A DNA stretch of 40,604 nucleotides from Helicobacter trogontum (GTDB lineage Bacteria > Campylobacterota > Campylobacteria > Campylobacterales > Helicobacteraceae), in the NCBI RefSeq assembly GCF_000765905.2, contig NZ_JRPL02000022.1, positions 1-40,604 on the forward strand. Reading direction: 5' to 3'. The first letter of the stretch is position 1, and every line of letters begins with the position of its first letter. The notes beneath the pieces were generated by a model that worked only from the letters and a program-made list of their open reading frames with translations, was not told the DNA's origin and searched no databases. Below, one piece after another: positions 1-7,664 of this stretch. A program made the position numbers and the translations under genes.

Positions 1-104
1 AAGTCTGTATTCTAACATATTTTTTTACTGGATTCTAAAGTCAATTATTTTTTATTTGCTAGAATTGCTTGTTTTTGTCTAATAAGATTATAAAGGATAA
101 TGAA

Positions 105-190
105 ATGAAACATTTTCACAAACGCAAGACACAAAGATATACGCAAAAACATTAATGGCGTATATAAATAAAATTAGATCTCAAGCAAGA
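105..190. other. AT-rich spacer at window edge
   Basis: The first 190 bases before the addB stop codon hold no convincing gene. A 16-codon reading frame (ATG at 105, stop at 153-155) follows an AAGGA-like sequence and would encode a very basic peptide, but nothing else supports it. No terminator hairpin with a T-run was seen behind addB. Confidence 0.3.
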
Positions 191-2842
191 TTATGTTCTA
201 TTGCATAAGATGGCATATTCACAATCTTTACATATAGATCTTTTCTCTGTCATCTCGTTTGTCTCTCCAAAAGTTTCAAGGATTTTATGAATCCTTTGTA
301 TATTATCACTAAGTTTTTTTTCATCATTAAATACTAGGATTTTACTTGCATCCTTTGCACCAAGATGATAATATGCTAATTTTATCTTTAAATCCGCATA
401 TGGTTTCAACAGCATAATATCAGTTGCACACATGACATAAAAAGGCATTTGCAAATCAGAACTTTTTGGGATACTAGCCCCACTTTTATAGTCATATAGC
501 ACAATCTCATTATCTACAATATCTATCCTATCTATTGCTCCATGTAGCTTATAACCCATACCTTGCGTGGAGTTTATATGAAAATTTTCTATTTTAAAGA
601 CATATTCAAGCCCTAAAATCTTTATACGCGATTTTTCCACTCTGTTTCTTTCATGTTCAAAAAAAGTCTGCATATATGGCGTAAAACTATCAAGTTTTGC
701 AAAAGTGCTCATGGTAATTTCTGAATCTTTTGTTTGATTGTTCTGTGTTAGTAATGAAGTGCTTAGGGTTTGTAGTTTCGAAAAAAAACTAGCTTCTATT
801 GTATCTATAGAATCCTTACTCAATACCTGTTCAACATAAGGAAGATAAGATTCATACAACCATTGATGTATAATGCTGCCAAAATATTGACTTTGCGTTC
901 TCTCCTCTCGCAAGTTTTCAATATAGCGATAATAAAATTTACGAGTGCATTCATCATACACATTGAGTGCTGTGGCACTCAAATTTTCCACAAATCCAAA
1001 TGGTTTGTATTCATCCTCATAGAATGTTATGTTTGCCTGTTTAGTCATATCATAATAACTATAAAGTGTATCAATAGATTGAGCCATCTCAGTATTACAA
1101 CCAATCTCAAATAACATGCTTGATGGAATTTGCTCTTCATTATTTACAAAGCTAATATGCGTTAGCTCTGTGTTTCTCATAATATTATAATAATGGTGCT
1201 TATAGAGGTTTTCCTTATCTTTTCGTGTAGGCATTGCATAATGTGCACGAATCTTAGAGTTTAAAAATATATCATCATGTGTAACATTTGGGACAAAATC
1301 ATCTGTAAAATCAAGTATTAATACTTCTTTAAAGTGCAAATTTCTTGCCTCTAGCGTACCAATCACTTTGATTTTACCACCTGCTACATGATTAATTCTT
1401 AATCCTACAATTTCACGCATAAATAAGGCAAATAGATTCTCAAACTCTAATGTATTGATATTAAAAAATCTTCTGTTTGCAATATGATTAAATGTTGCAA
1501 GTATTTGTATCATTTGTGTAAGCAAGGCTTCTTCACTTGCAAATAATAATATGAGAATATTTTCTAAATGCGATATATTTGGATTTATAATGATTGTAGA
1601 ATCTTGTTGGCATTGTTCTCTTAACTCATTAAGTTTTTCTATGTTATAAGTCCCGACATGCTCTAAAAGCTGCGCTATATCAAATACCTTTGTTTGCATA
1701 TAAGATTCATATAAAGATGAGAGTAAGCTATAAGATTCTAGATAGGCAATATGTATCCCCATTGCAAAATTAAAAATATTATTAGAATCTAGAGTTATTA
1801 AGTGATTGCAGAAACTTTCATTAGGTAAAATAATTGCAAAATCATTTTCATTTGCCTCACCACACAAAATTTCTTCCTGCCATTTATGTGCCAAGGCAAG
1901 AGCTAAATTTGCCTGACTAAACCTTTTTGTAGTTTTATAGAGTTTCAGATTTTTTCGTTGCAACTTTTGTGTATCTTGCATGAATTTTTCTTGTGTTTGC
2001 AAATTATAAATATAACTCTTAAAGGGTTCTAACTCTTGCTTTAAAAAATGAAAATGTCCTATATTATATCTATCTGTTCTAAAATAAAGAAAGGTTGGTG
2101 TAATATTGCTTACACGCTCTAAAATCTCATACTGCAATGGCGATATAAACCCCTCTAATTCAATATGTATGCTTGAAAAGTTTTGTATATATTCTGTAAA
2201 GATATTATATGATTGTGTTGTATTGCTATATATAGAATCTATTATATCATTAGAATTGAGCAAGAAATGATATTCCTCATAAATATCTGCCACAAGGCTT
2301 AATTGCTCATCATATTCTTCATAGCTATCAATAGTTGCAAACTTACTAAGATTTTCTTTTGTTATTGTAATTTTATGTTCTCTTAACTCGTCATAAAACT
2401 GCAATAACACTGATGAAGTTTGTAAAAACATTATAAAACTTGTTTCAAAGTTTAAAAAGCTTTGTGGTTTTTTAGTGATATTTTTATTTTTTTGCTTTAC
2501 ATTTTGTAAGGCTTGCAACATAAAAAAGTCACGTACGTTGTTTGGAATCTTAGGGTGATTGCTAAATGTTATTTTCGTGAAAAATTCAGCAATGCTTAGG
2601 GCATCAGGCAAAATCATTGTATCTTTATTTATACCAAATGTATCAGCAGAAGCATAGCTATCAAATAACATAAAACAATTTTGCAATATTTCATTGTTTT
2701 CTTGATTTAAATGTAAGTTGAAATCTAGGTGACTTTTAGACTTAAAGTGTAGATAAAATTCTTTCTTGGATCGTGTGCTACTTAGTATAAATAAGGGTTG
2801 CTTTGTGGTAAAAAGCTCTTGTAATTGTGTGTTATTATCCAT
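191..2842 (-). CDS. addB: AddB-type helicase-nuclease subunit (PD-(D/E)XK)
   Basis: 883 residues. It is probably the AddB subunit of the AddAB enzyme that resects double-strand breaks before RecA loading. The C-terminal third carries a RecB-type nuclease domain: GAIDRID (768-774, with D771) and YDYKSG (D784, K786) are the metal-binding/catalytic residues. Four cysteines around this domain (C632, then C871, C874 and C880) match the iron-sulfur staple known in AddB. The middle has GTLEARNLHFKEVLIL, which resembles the degenerate helicase motif of AddB. I see no Walker A motif near the N-terminus, so ATPase activity would come from AddA, which is not in this window. A purine-rich AAGGAAGG site sits just before the ATG. 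The gene lies 84 bases behind radA on the same strand and may be co-transcribed with it. The family call is firm; the exact symbol is less so, since related PD-(D/E)XK helicase-like proteins exist. Confidence 0.82.
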   Translation of the reverse strand: MDNNTQLQELFTTKQPLFILSSTRSKKEFYLHFKSKSHLDFNLHLNQENNEILQNCFMLFDSYASADTFGINKDTMILPDALSIAEFFTKITFSNHPKIPNNVRDFFMLQALQNVKQKNKNITKKPQSFLNFETSFIMFLQTSSVLLQFYDELREHKITITKENLSKFATIDSYEEYDEQLSLVADIYEEYHFLLNSNDIIDSIYSNTTQSYNIFTEYIQNFSSIHIELEGFISPLQYEILERVSNITPTFLYFRTDRYNIGHFHFLKQELEPFKSYIYNLQTQEKFMQDTQKLQRKNLKLYKTTKRFSQANLALALAHKWQEEILCGEANENDFAIILPNESFCNHLITLDSNNIFNFAMGIHIAYLESYSLLSSLYESYMQTKVFDIAQLLEHVGTYNIEKLNELREQCQQDSTIIINPNISHLENILILLFASEEALLTQMIQILATFNHIANRRFFNINTLEFENLFALFMREIVGLRINHVAGGKIKVIGTLEARNLHFKEVLILDFTDDFVPNVTHDDIFLNSKIRAHYAMPTRKDKENLYKHHYYNIMRNTELTHISFVNNEEQIPSSMLFEIGCNTEMAQSIDTLYSYYDMTKQANITFYEDEYKPFGFVENLSATALNVYDECTRKFYYRYIENLREERTQSQYFGSIIHQWLYESYLPYVEQVLSKDSIDTIEASFFSKLQTLSTSLLTQNNQTKDSEITMSTFAKLDSFTPYMQTFFEHERNRVEKSRIKILGLEYVFKIENFHINSTQGMGYKLHGAIDRIDIVDNEIVLYDYKSGASIPKSSDLQMPFYVMCATDIMLLKPYADLKIKLAYYHLGAKDASKILVFNDEKKLSDNIQRIHKILETFGETNEMTEKRSICKDCEYAILCNRT

Positions 2843-2926
2843 TGCCTTCCTTTATTTTGCATGTAATTGTAGCATCAATATTATTGTTACACTAAGCCAA
2901 ATATTCTGTGGCAAGAACAGATATAA

Positions 2927-4618
2927 TCACATCCAATCAATAATCTGTGCGACCTCTAATGCTTGCACACACTTCACTTGTCCTTTATAACCTTTTGGAA
3001 TATTTGGGACTATGGCGTTTTTAAAACCAAAGTTAGCCAACTCTTTTAATCTCAACTCAAGCCCACCAACTTCTCTGATATCACCAATAAGACTTACTTC
3101 TCCGATAAATGCTGTGCTTGATTTTAACGGACGATTTTTATAACTTGAAAGAATACTTGCAATAAGGGCTAAATCAGCACTTGTCTCGCTAATCTTAATA
3201 CCACCTGCAACATTTACAAACACATCGTATTTATGCAAATGAATTCCCAACTTTTTTTCAAGTAAAGCCAAAATCATATTTAACCTGTTGCTATCAAAGC
3301 CATTTGTAAGCCGTTTTGGCACACCATATTCATTCTCACAGGTTAGTGCTTGAATCTCAACAACAATACATCTACTCCCCTCCATAATCGCCACTGCAGC
3401 ACTTCCTGGCATATCTTTTTTTGCATTAAAAAACTTCCTTGTGGCTTCATTTGCACTCACTAAACCATATGCTTTCATCTCAAAGATTCCAATCTCACTT
3501 GTTGTACCAAAACGATTTTTAAAGCCACGTAAAATCTTTAGCTCATTGCTCCTCTCACCCTCGAAATACAACACACAATCAACCATGTGCTCTAACACTC
3601 TAGGACCTGCAATCTGTCCATCTTTTGTAATATGTCCAATAATAAACATGGCAATATTGAAGCTTTTTGCAAGACGCATAAGTTCAAATGTAATCTCTCT
3701 TACCTGCGATACAGAGCCTGGAGCCGCTGATAAATTTGGCGAATAAATTGTTTGTATAGAATCTATAATGCAAACCTCAAAACCACCATTTAGCAGATTT
3801 TCTTTAATTTCTAAGATGTTAATTTCACTTAAAAGATATAGGTTATCACTTAAACTTTGGCATCGTTTTGCACGATTGTGTATTTGGTTAAGACTTTCTT
3901 CACCACTTACATAAAGAACTTTTCTGCCTTTTGTTTGCATAGTTGTATGTTTTGTCTTTAGATTCTGTGTCATATTTGAGTGATCTGATGACTTTAGGAC
4001 ATCATCACCTGATTTTACCTTGGTCATCTGGGCTAGTGATGGATTCTTTTGTGCAAAATTTAGAGGAGCTATATCCTGTTTATTATTATGAAATTGAGTA
4101 GAAGGGTCATTGTGCAAACCTACTTGGAGATCTAAGTTTAAATGAGTATTTTTAGATTCTACGTTTTGTATATTTGAAGTCGTAGTTTCTATGTAAGATC
4201 TTGGATTCATTGTGTCATGATTTTTTTGTGACATATGCGGCTGTATATCAGAATCCCCATTTGCCAATCCACTTGCTACTTTTAAAAGCAGGGTAGATTT
4301 CCCAACACCAGGGCTTCCGCCAATGAGATACACTCCACCTCGCACTATCCCACCACCAAGCACAATATCAAGCTCACTTTGCGTAGAACTAAACCTTTCT
4401 AATACTTCTTCTTGTACTTGCGTGATAGGTAAAGCTTTTACATGAGAAGTTGCATATTGTAGGTTATGCTTTTGATTATGTTGTATGTAGTTCAACTGAT
4501 CGCTTTTTAATTCTGCAAGACTTTCCCATGCATTGCAATTTGGACATTTACCAAGCCATTTACTACTTTGCCAACCACAATGCTGACACTCATAAAGGCT
4601 ACTCTTTTTAGCTTTCAT
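2927..4618 (-). CDS. radA: DNA repair protein RadA with a large internal insertion
   Basis: 563 residues, against about 450 for typical RadA. RadA is a RecA-like ATPase that promotes branch migration of recombination intermediates. Domains in order: N-terminal zinc finger (C11, C14, C25, C28); RecA-like core with Walker A GGSPGVGKS (100-108); the YVSGEES block (236-242); the RadA-specific KNRFG motif; and a C-terminal Lon-protease-like domain. In ordinary RadA only about 10 residues separate the Walker A helix from the YVSGEES strand. Here about 110 residues (roughly 121-230), rich in Asn, Gln, Ser, Thr, Lys and His, lie between them. The reading frame stays open through the insertion and all core motifs are intact, so the protein is probably functional. 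An AAAGG site precedes the ATG and an extended -10 promoter lies about 100 bases upstream. Confidence 0.95.
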   Translation of the reverse strand: MKAKKSSLYECQHCGWQSSKWLGKCPNCNAWESLAELKSDQLNYIQHNQKHNLQYATSHVKALPITQVQEEVLERFSSTQSELDIVLGGGIVRGGVYLIGGSPGVGKSTLLLKVASGLANGDSDIQPHMSQKNHDTMNPRSYIETTTSNIQNVESKNTHLNLDLQVGLHNDPSTQFHNNKQDIAPLNFAQKNPSLAQMTKVKSGDDVLKSSDHSNMTQNLKTKHTTMQTKGRKVLYVSGEESLNQIHNRAKRCQSLSDNLYLLSEINILEIKENLLNGGFEVCIIDSIQTIYSPNLSAAPGSVSQVREITFELMRLAKSFNIAMFIIGHITKDGQIAGPRVLEHMVDCVLYFEGERSNELKILRGFKNRFGTTSEIGIFEMKAYGLVSANEATRKFFNAKKDMPGSAAVAIMEGSRCIVVEIQALTCENEYGVPKRLTNGFDSNRLNMILALLEKKLGIHLHKYDVFVNVAGGIKISETSADLALIASILSSYKNRPLKSSTAFIGEVSLIGDIREVGGLELRLKELANFGFKNAIVPNIPKGYKGQVKCVQALEVAQIIDWM

Positions 4619-4720
4619 AATAAGCCTTTATTATTGATATCTTATCACACAATGAATTAGCCAATTTGACAAAATGACAACCTCATTACACACTTAGGAT
4701 TAAAACAAATAAAAGGTATT

Positions 4721-4729
4721 ATTATATCA
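4721..4729 (-). promoter_or_regulatory. extended -10 promoter of radA
   Basis: Read on the minus strand this is TGATATAAT, a perfect TATAAT with the TGn extension. It lies about 100 bases before the radA start codon, in the spacer behind the small upstream gene. No -35 box was looked for as support, because Campylobacterota sigma-70 promoters usually lack one. The inferred leader is about 95 bases. Confidence 0.5.
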
Positions 4730-4762
4730 ATTCTTAAAAATACCATTTATTACGGCAAAGTT

Positions 4763-4957
4763 TTAATATTCACTTTTCTTATATACGATATAGCCCAACC
4801 ATTGTGCTTCATCTTGTATCTCTTGTGGATGCACTGGAATCTTTGCTATCTTGAAATTTATAATTTCCTCTGGAAAAAAATCTATACAAAATTCATTCAT
4901 CTTTTGCTGTAATTCTTCTGTCGTTTTTGCAGTAAATATCTGCACTTGTGTAGTCAT
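4763..4957 (-). CDS. small conserved-looking protein of unknown function
   Basis: 64 residues. Two ATGs are adjacent (4960 and 4957). I chose the second because the strong AAGGAGG ribosome site would be only two bases from the first but about five from the second. The protein starts TTQVQIFTAKTTEELQQKM and ends WLGYIVYKKSEY. It is soluble, has one cysteine, and shows no signal peptide or membrane segment. The alternating hydrophobic pattern and balanced composition look like a small folded alpha/beta protein. It lies 27 bases behind pyrF on the same strand and could be the last gene of the ribH-nusB-pyrF operon. I do not recognise the family. The very good ribosome site is the main evidence that it is real. 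Confidence 0.7.
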   Translation of the reverse strand: MTTQVQIFTAKTTEELQQKMNEFCIDFFPEEIINFKIAKIPVHPQEIQDEAQWLGYIVYKKSEY

Positions 4958-4987
4958 CATCTCCTCCTTACTATAGATGTAAGATAT

Positions 4988-5677
4988 TTATAACTTCATA
5001 TCATTTAAAATTTGCTTAATCACACCAACTTTATCAATTGCATTGTAAATTGGTCGACCAACAACGATAAAATCACTTCCAATTTTTTTAGCTACTTTTA
5101 CATTTGCTGTGCGTTTTTGATCATCGCTGCTAGATTCTAGTCGTATGCCAGGTGTCACCGTAAACAATGTGTTTGATATGCTTTTTATAAGTGAAACCTC
5201 ATCTATTGAGCACACAAGCCCATCTATACCACTTTCATATACTATATTTGCAAGTGAATTTACACCATGTTGTATGGAGGTATTATATATCTCTCTAAAA
5301 CCATCTTCATCAAAGCTTGTTAAAGCACTCACAGCTACAACACGCATGTCTGAAGATTCTTTACGCAACAATTTAGCAATAGATCGCATCGCTTCCTTGC
5401 CACAACTAGCATGGATAGTCATCATATCTACCCCAAGTTTATGACATTCATAGACACAATCAAGCATAGTATTAGGAATGTCATAAATCTTTAAATCCAA
5501 AAAGATTCGAAAACCTAAATCCTGCAATATACATACAAAGTCCCTACCATCACGCACAAAACTACGCAAACCAACTTTTAACCAAATCTCCTCATTACTA
5601 AAGTGCTCTTGCACCTCTTTTGCTAGTTTAAGATTCTCTTGCATACTTGGCATATCAAGAGCAATACAAAGCTTCAT
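4988..5677 (-). CDS. pyrF: orotidine 5'-phosphate decarboxylase
   Basis: 229 residues, normal for the family. It decarboxylates OMP to UMP, the last step of de novo pyrimidine synthesis, in the cytoplasm. The catalytic Asp-Lys-Asp array is visible in DLKIYDIPNT (D61, K63, D66). The phosphate-binding end of the barrel is visible in TVTPGIRL and IVVGRPIYNA. The start codon lies one base after the nusB stop, and the AAAGGA ribosome site is inside the end of nusB, so the two are probably translationally coupled. Confidence 0.96.
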   Translation of the reverse strand: MKLCIALDMPSMQENLKLAKEVQEHFSNEEIWLKVGLRSFVRDGRDFVCILQDLGFRIFLDLKIYDIPNTMLDCVYECHKLGVDMMTIHASCGKEAMRSIAKLLRKESSDMRVVAVSALTSFDEDGFREIYNTSIQHGVNSLANIVYESGIDGLVCSIDEVSLIKSISNTLFTVTPGIRLESSSDDQKRTANVKVAKKIGSDFIVVGRPIYNAIDKVGVIKQILNDMKL

Positions 5678-5678
5678 G

Positions 5679-6599
5679 TTAATCCTTTTTTGCAGTAGTT
5701 TTTATGTCTTTATTAAGACTTGTATTTGACTTTAGCACATCCTTTTTATCCCCATTACTTCTTGTATTATTGGAATCTGTTTGTGCATGTTTTATCCCAT
5801 TGCTACTAAATTTTTTGAATTGACTAGATTTTTTAGATGCTTTCAAACGCTCAACATCTTTTGATCTCTTAGAATCTGACTTTTTATTCATATGCGTTTT
5901 TTTCTCTAGATTCTGTTGTTCTTTGCTCTTAGCATTTGCATTTATCTGGATCGATTTGATACGTGCTATATCTGTTTTTTTTGTTGGCAAATTTTGTATA
6001 GAATCTACTTTTATTGCTTTTTGCATATCCGCTTGAGGTCTTGTTTTTTTTGTAGCATCTTTTTTGAGATATTGCGTGTTTTTTGGCTTTTGTTCTTGTA
6101 TTTTCTTAGATTCTATGTAAGTTTCATTTATAGGTTTTTGATCTACTGCATTAATACTATCTGTCTGCACTTGTTGTTGTATCAAATCATCTAACACCTT
6201 AGGATCTGCTTTTGCAACAGAATCAAGTATACCATTGACTAACCTAAATGCATCTTGCACATTAAAAGATTTTGTAAGCTCAATAGCCTCATTAATCACA
6301 ACTGCTTTTTGCGTATTTGTTTGCAATAATTCATACACACCAAGCTTGATTATATTTTTTTCAATGACACCCAAACGACTTAAATCCCAGGTTTTCAAAA
6401 ATACATTGATAACATCTGTAATGCGTTTCTCTTCACTACAAATCCCATGCAATAAAGTGAGGGCAAAATCCTGCTGCTTATTGCGTATTTTTTGTTCATA
6501 TAGAAATGATTCTGCTTGCTCTATTGCCTTATCATTGCCCAATTCTTTTGCATACAGAATCTGAATAACAGCTTCTCTTGCTTGTTTTCTTGTTGCCAT
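5679..6599 (-). CDS. nusB: NusB antitermination factor with a long basic tail
   Basis: 306 residues, about twice the usual NusB length (about 135-150). Residues 1-140 are a normal all-helical NusB: the start TRKQAREAVIQILYAKE and the block KAVVINEAIELTKSFN are typical. NusB with NusE binds boxA RNA and supports antitermination of rRNA transcription. Residues 141-306 are an added tail very rich in Lys, Ser, Thr, Asn and Gln, almost without aromatic or large hydrophobic residues. It is probably disordered and strongly basic, so it could bind RNA (inference). The start codon shares one base with the ribH stop (TAATG), which shows tight coupling. The tail stays in frame and is followed directly by pyrF, so it is not an obvious frameshift artefact. 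Confidence 0.93.
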   Translation of the reverse strand: MATRKQAREAVIQILYAKELGNDKAIEQAESFLYEQKIRNKQQDFALTLLHGICSEEKRITDVINVFLKTWDLSRLGVIEKNIIKLGVYELLQTNTQKAVVINEAIELTKSFNVQDAFRLVNGILDSVAKADPKVLDDLIQQQVQTDSINAVDQKPINETYIESKKIQEQKPKNTQYLKKDATKKTRPQADMQKAIKVDSIQNLPTKKTDIARIKSIQINANAKSKEQQNLEKKTHMNKKSDSKRSKDVERLKASKKSSQFKKFSSNGIKHAQTDSNNTRSNGDKKDVLKSNTSLNKDIKTTAKKD

Positions 6600-7066
6600 T
6601 AGTCAAGCTGCCTGTATATATCAATGAGTTCGATTAGACTTGCCATCGCTTCAAAACCTTTATTCCCCACCTTTAACCCTGCACGATCAAGAGCTTGTTC
6701 AATACTATCTGTTGTTAGGATACCAAAACTTACTGCTCCACCATATTTCAATGTTACATTTGCAATACCCTTTGTAGATTCTGCTGCTACATAGTCAAAA
6801 TGTGGTGTACCACCACGGATAATCGCTCCAAGCACACATACACCATCATAATCGCCATTTTCAAGCACTTTCTCAAGCACAAAAGGCAATTCAAATGCAC
6901 CTGGGACTCTTATAAGAGTGAAGTTATCCTCATTGCCGCCATGTCGCAAATAGCAATCTTTTGCTCCCTCGATTAACCTCTCTGTTACCATGCTGTTAAA
7001 CCGACTGCACAAAACAGCAATTCTCTCATTGCCTTGTAAAGCAATCTTACCTTCTAAAATCTTCAT
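6599..7066 (-). CDS. ribH: 6,7-dimethyl-8-ribityllumazine synthase
   Basis: 155 residues, the normal length. It condenses 5-amino-6-ribitylaminouracil with 3,4-dihydroxybutanone 4-phosphate, the penultimate step of riboflavin synthesis, and usually forms an icosahedral 60-mer. Visible family motifs are CSRFNSMVTERL, VPGAFELP, and GAIIRGGTPHFDYV with the general-base histidine H89. It is the first gene of a compact operon with nusB and pyrF. ribH next to nusB is a common arrangement in many bacteria, and this supports both calls. Confidence 0.97.
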   Translation of the reverse strand: MKILEGKIALQGNERIAVLCSRFNSMVTERLIEGAKDCYLRHGGNEDNFTLIRVPGAFELPFVLEKVLENGDYDGVCVLGAIIRGGTPHFDYVAAESTKGIANVTLKYGGAVSFGILTTDSIEQALDRAGLKVGNKGFEAMASLIELIDIYRQLD

Positions 7067-7108
7067 ATACCAAACCTTTCAACGCACAAAAATAAATACT
7101 AAAATATA

Positions 7109-7117
7109 ATTGTAGCA
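7109..7117 (-). promoter_or_regulatory. probable extended -10 promoter of the ribH operon
   Basis: On the minus strand this reads TGCTACAAT, which is TGn plus TACAAT (one mismatch to TATAAT). It is 43-51 bases before the ribH start codon and gives an inferred leader of about 36 bases. I see no FMN riboswitch-like structure in so short a leader. Confidence 0.4.
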
Positions 7118-7560
7118 ATAAAAAATGAAATATGTAGTAATTAAATAATGTTTGCATTCAATCAATTTTAGATATTAATCAAACTAGCCCAATATCTTTA
7201 AGTCTAAGTTCTATAACCAATGTTTATCCAAGTGATTCTAATTTATGAGTGTGCCAACTCATCAACACATTTTAAGAATAAAAATCTATAAAACAAAATA
7301 CTTATTACACAAAAAATAACCGCTACGCATTCTAAAGCTATCCTTCTTTAAATATTCTCAACAAATATCTATCAAACACACTCACAGACTTCCACCATAA
7401 AGCTTGATTGAATTAAGTGCTTATTTCATACATAAAAAGATGAAAGTCAAAGCAAATACAATAAAGAAACATCGCAATTATTATGTTTTATTAGGTTTTA
7501 TTGCCATCAATAAAGTTCATTTGTAACACGCAAGGACACTTTTAGTGTTTTATAAATATT
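7118..7560. other. AT-rich divergent spacer between ribH and the receptor gene
   Basis: About 440 bases with no reading frame I would defend on either strand and no tRNA-like fold. The two flanking genes are transcribed away from it. The part nearest the receptor becomes richer in A/T runs and short palindromes, which are listed separately as a possible operator. Confidence 0.4.
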
Positions 7561-7566
7561 GTAAAG

Positions 7567-7610
7567 TATTATTGATTTTATATAAAAATAAAAATCGATA
7601 TTAATATTAA
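7567..7610 (+). promoter_or_regulatory. possible metal-regulator operator upstream of the receptor gene
   Basis: TATTATT at 7567-7573 is followed after 10 bases by AAAAATA (7584-7590), one mismatch from the inverted partner AATAATA. A little further on is the perfect 10-base palindrome TTAATATTAA (7601-7610), overlapped by ATATTAATAT (7598-7607). Helicobacter NikR sites have the form TATTATT-N11-AATAATA, and Fur sites are also AT-rich dyads. Position just upstream of the -10 region fits a repressor site. In sequence this AT-rich such matches arise easily, so this is a candidate only. Confidence 0.3.
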
Positions 7611-7630
7611 CAAATAATTGACACATTATA

Positions 7631-7636
7631 TATAAG
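7631..7636 (+). promoter_or_regulatory. probable -10 box of the receptor gene
   Basis: TATAAG inside TATATATAAGAT, about 29 bases before the start codon. The GGAG ribosome site at 7654-7657 is seven bases before the ATG at 7665. A TTGACA at 7618-7623 is too close (7 bases) to serve as the -35 box for this -10. Confidence 0.4.
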
Positions 7637-7664
7637 ATTTCGCATCTTTCGTTGGAGCTTTTTT

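Noticed and set aside
105-155. 16-codon basic peptide frame at the left edge
   Set aside because: Too short, and supported only by a weak ribosome-site match in AT-rich DNA.
7618-7623. TTGACA as a -35 box of the receptor gene
   Set aside because: The nearest -10 candidate is only seven bases downstream, and nothing like a -10 occurs 17 bases away.
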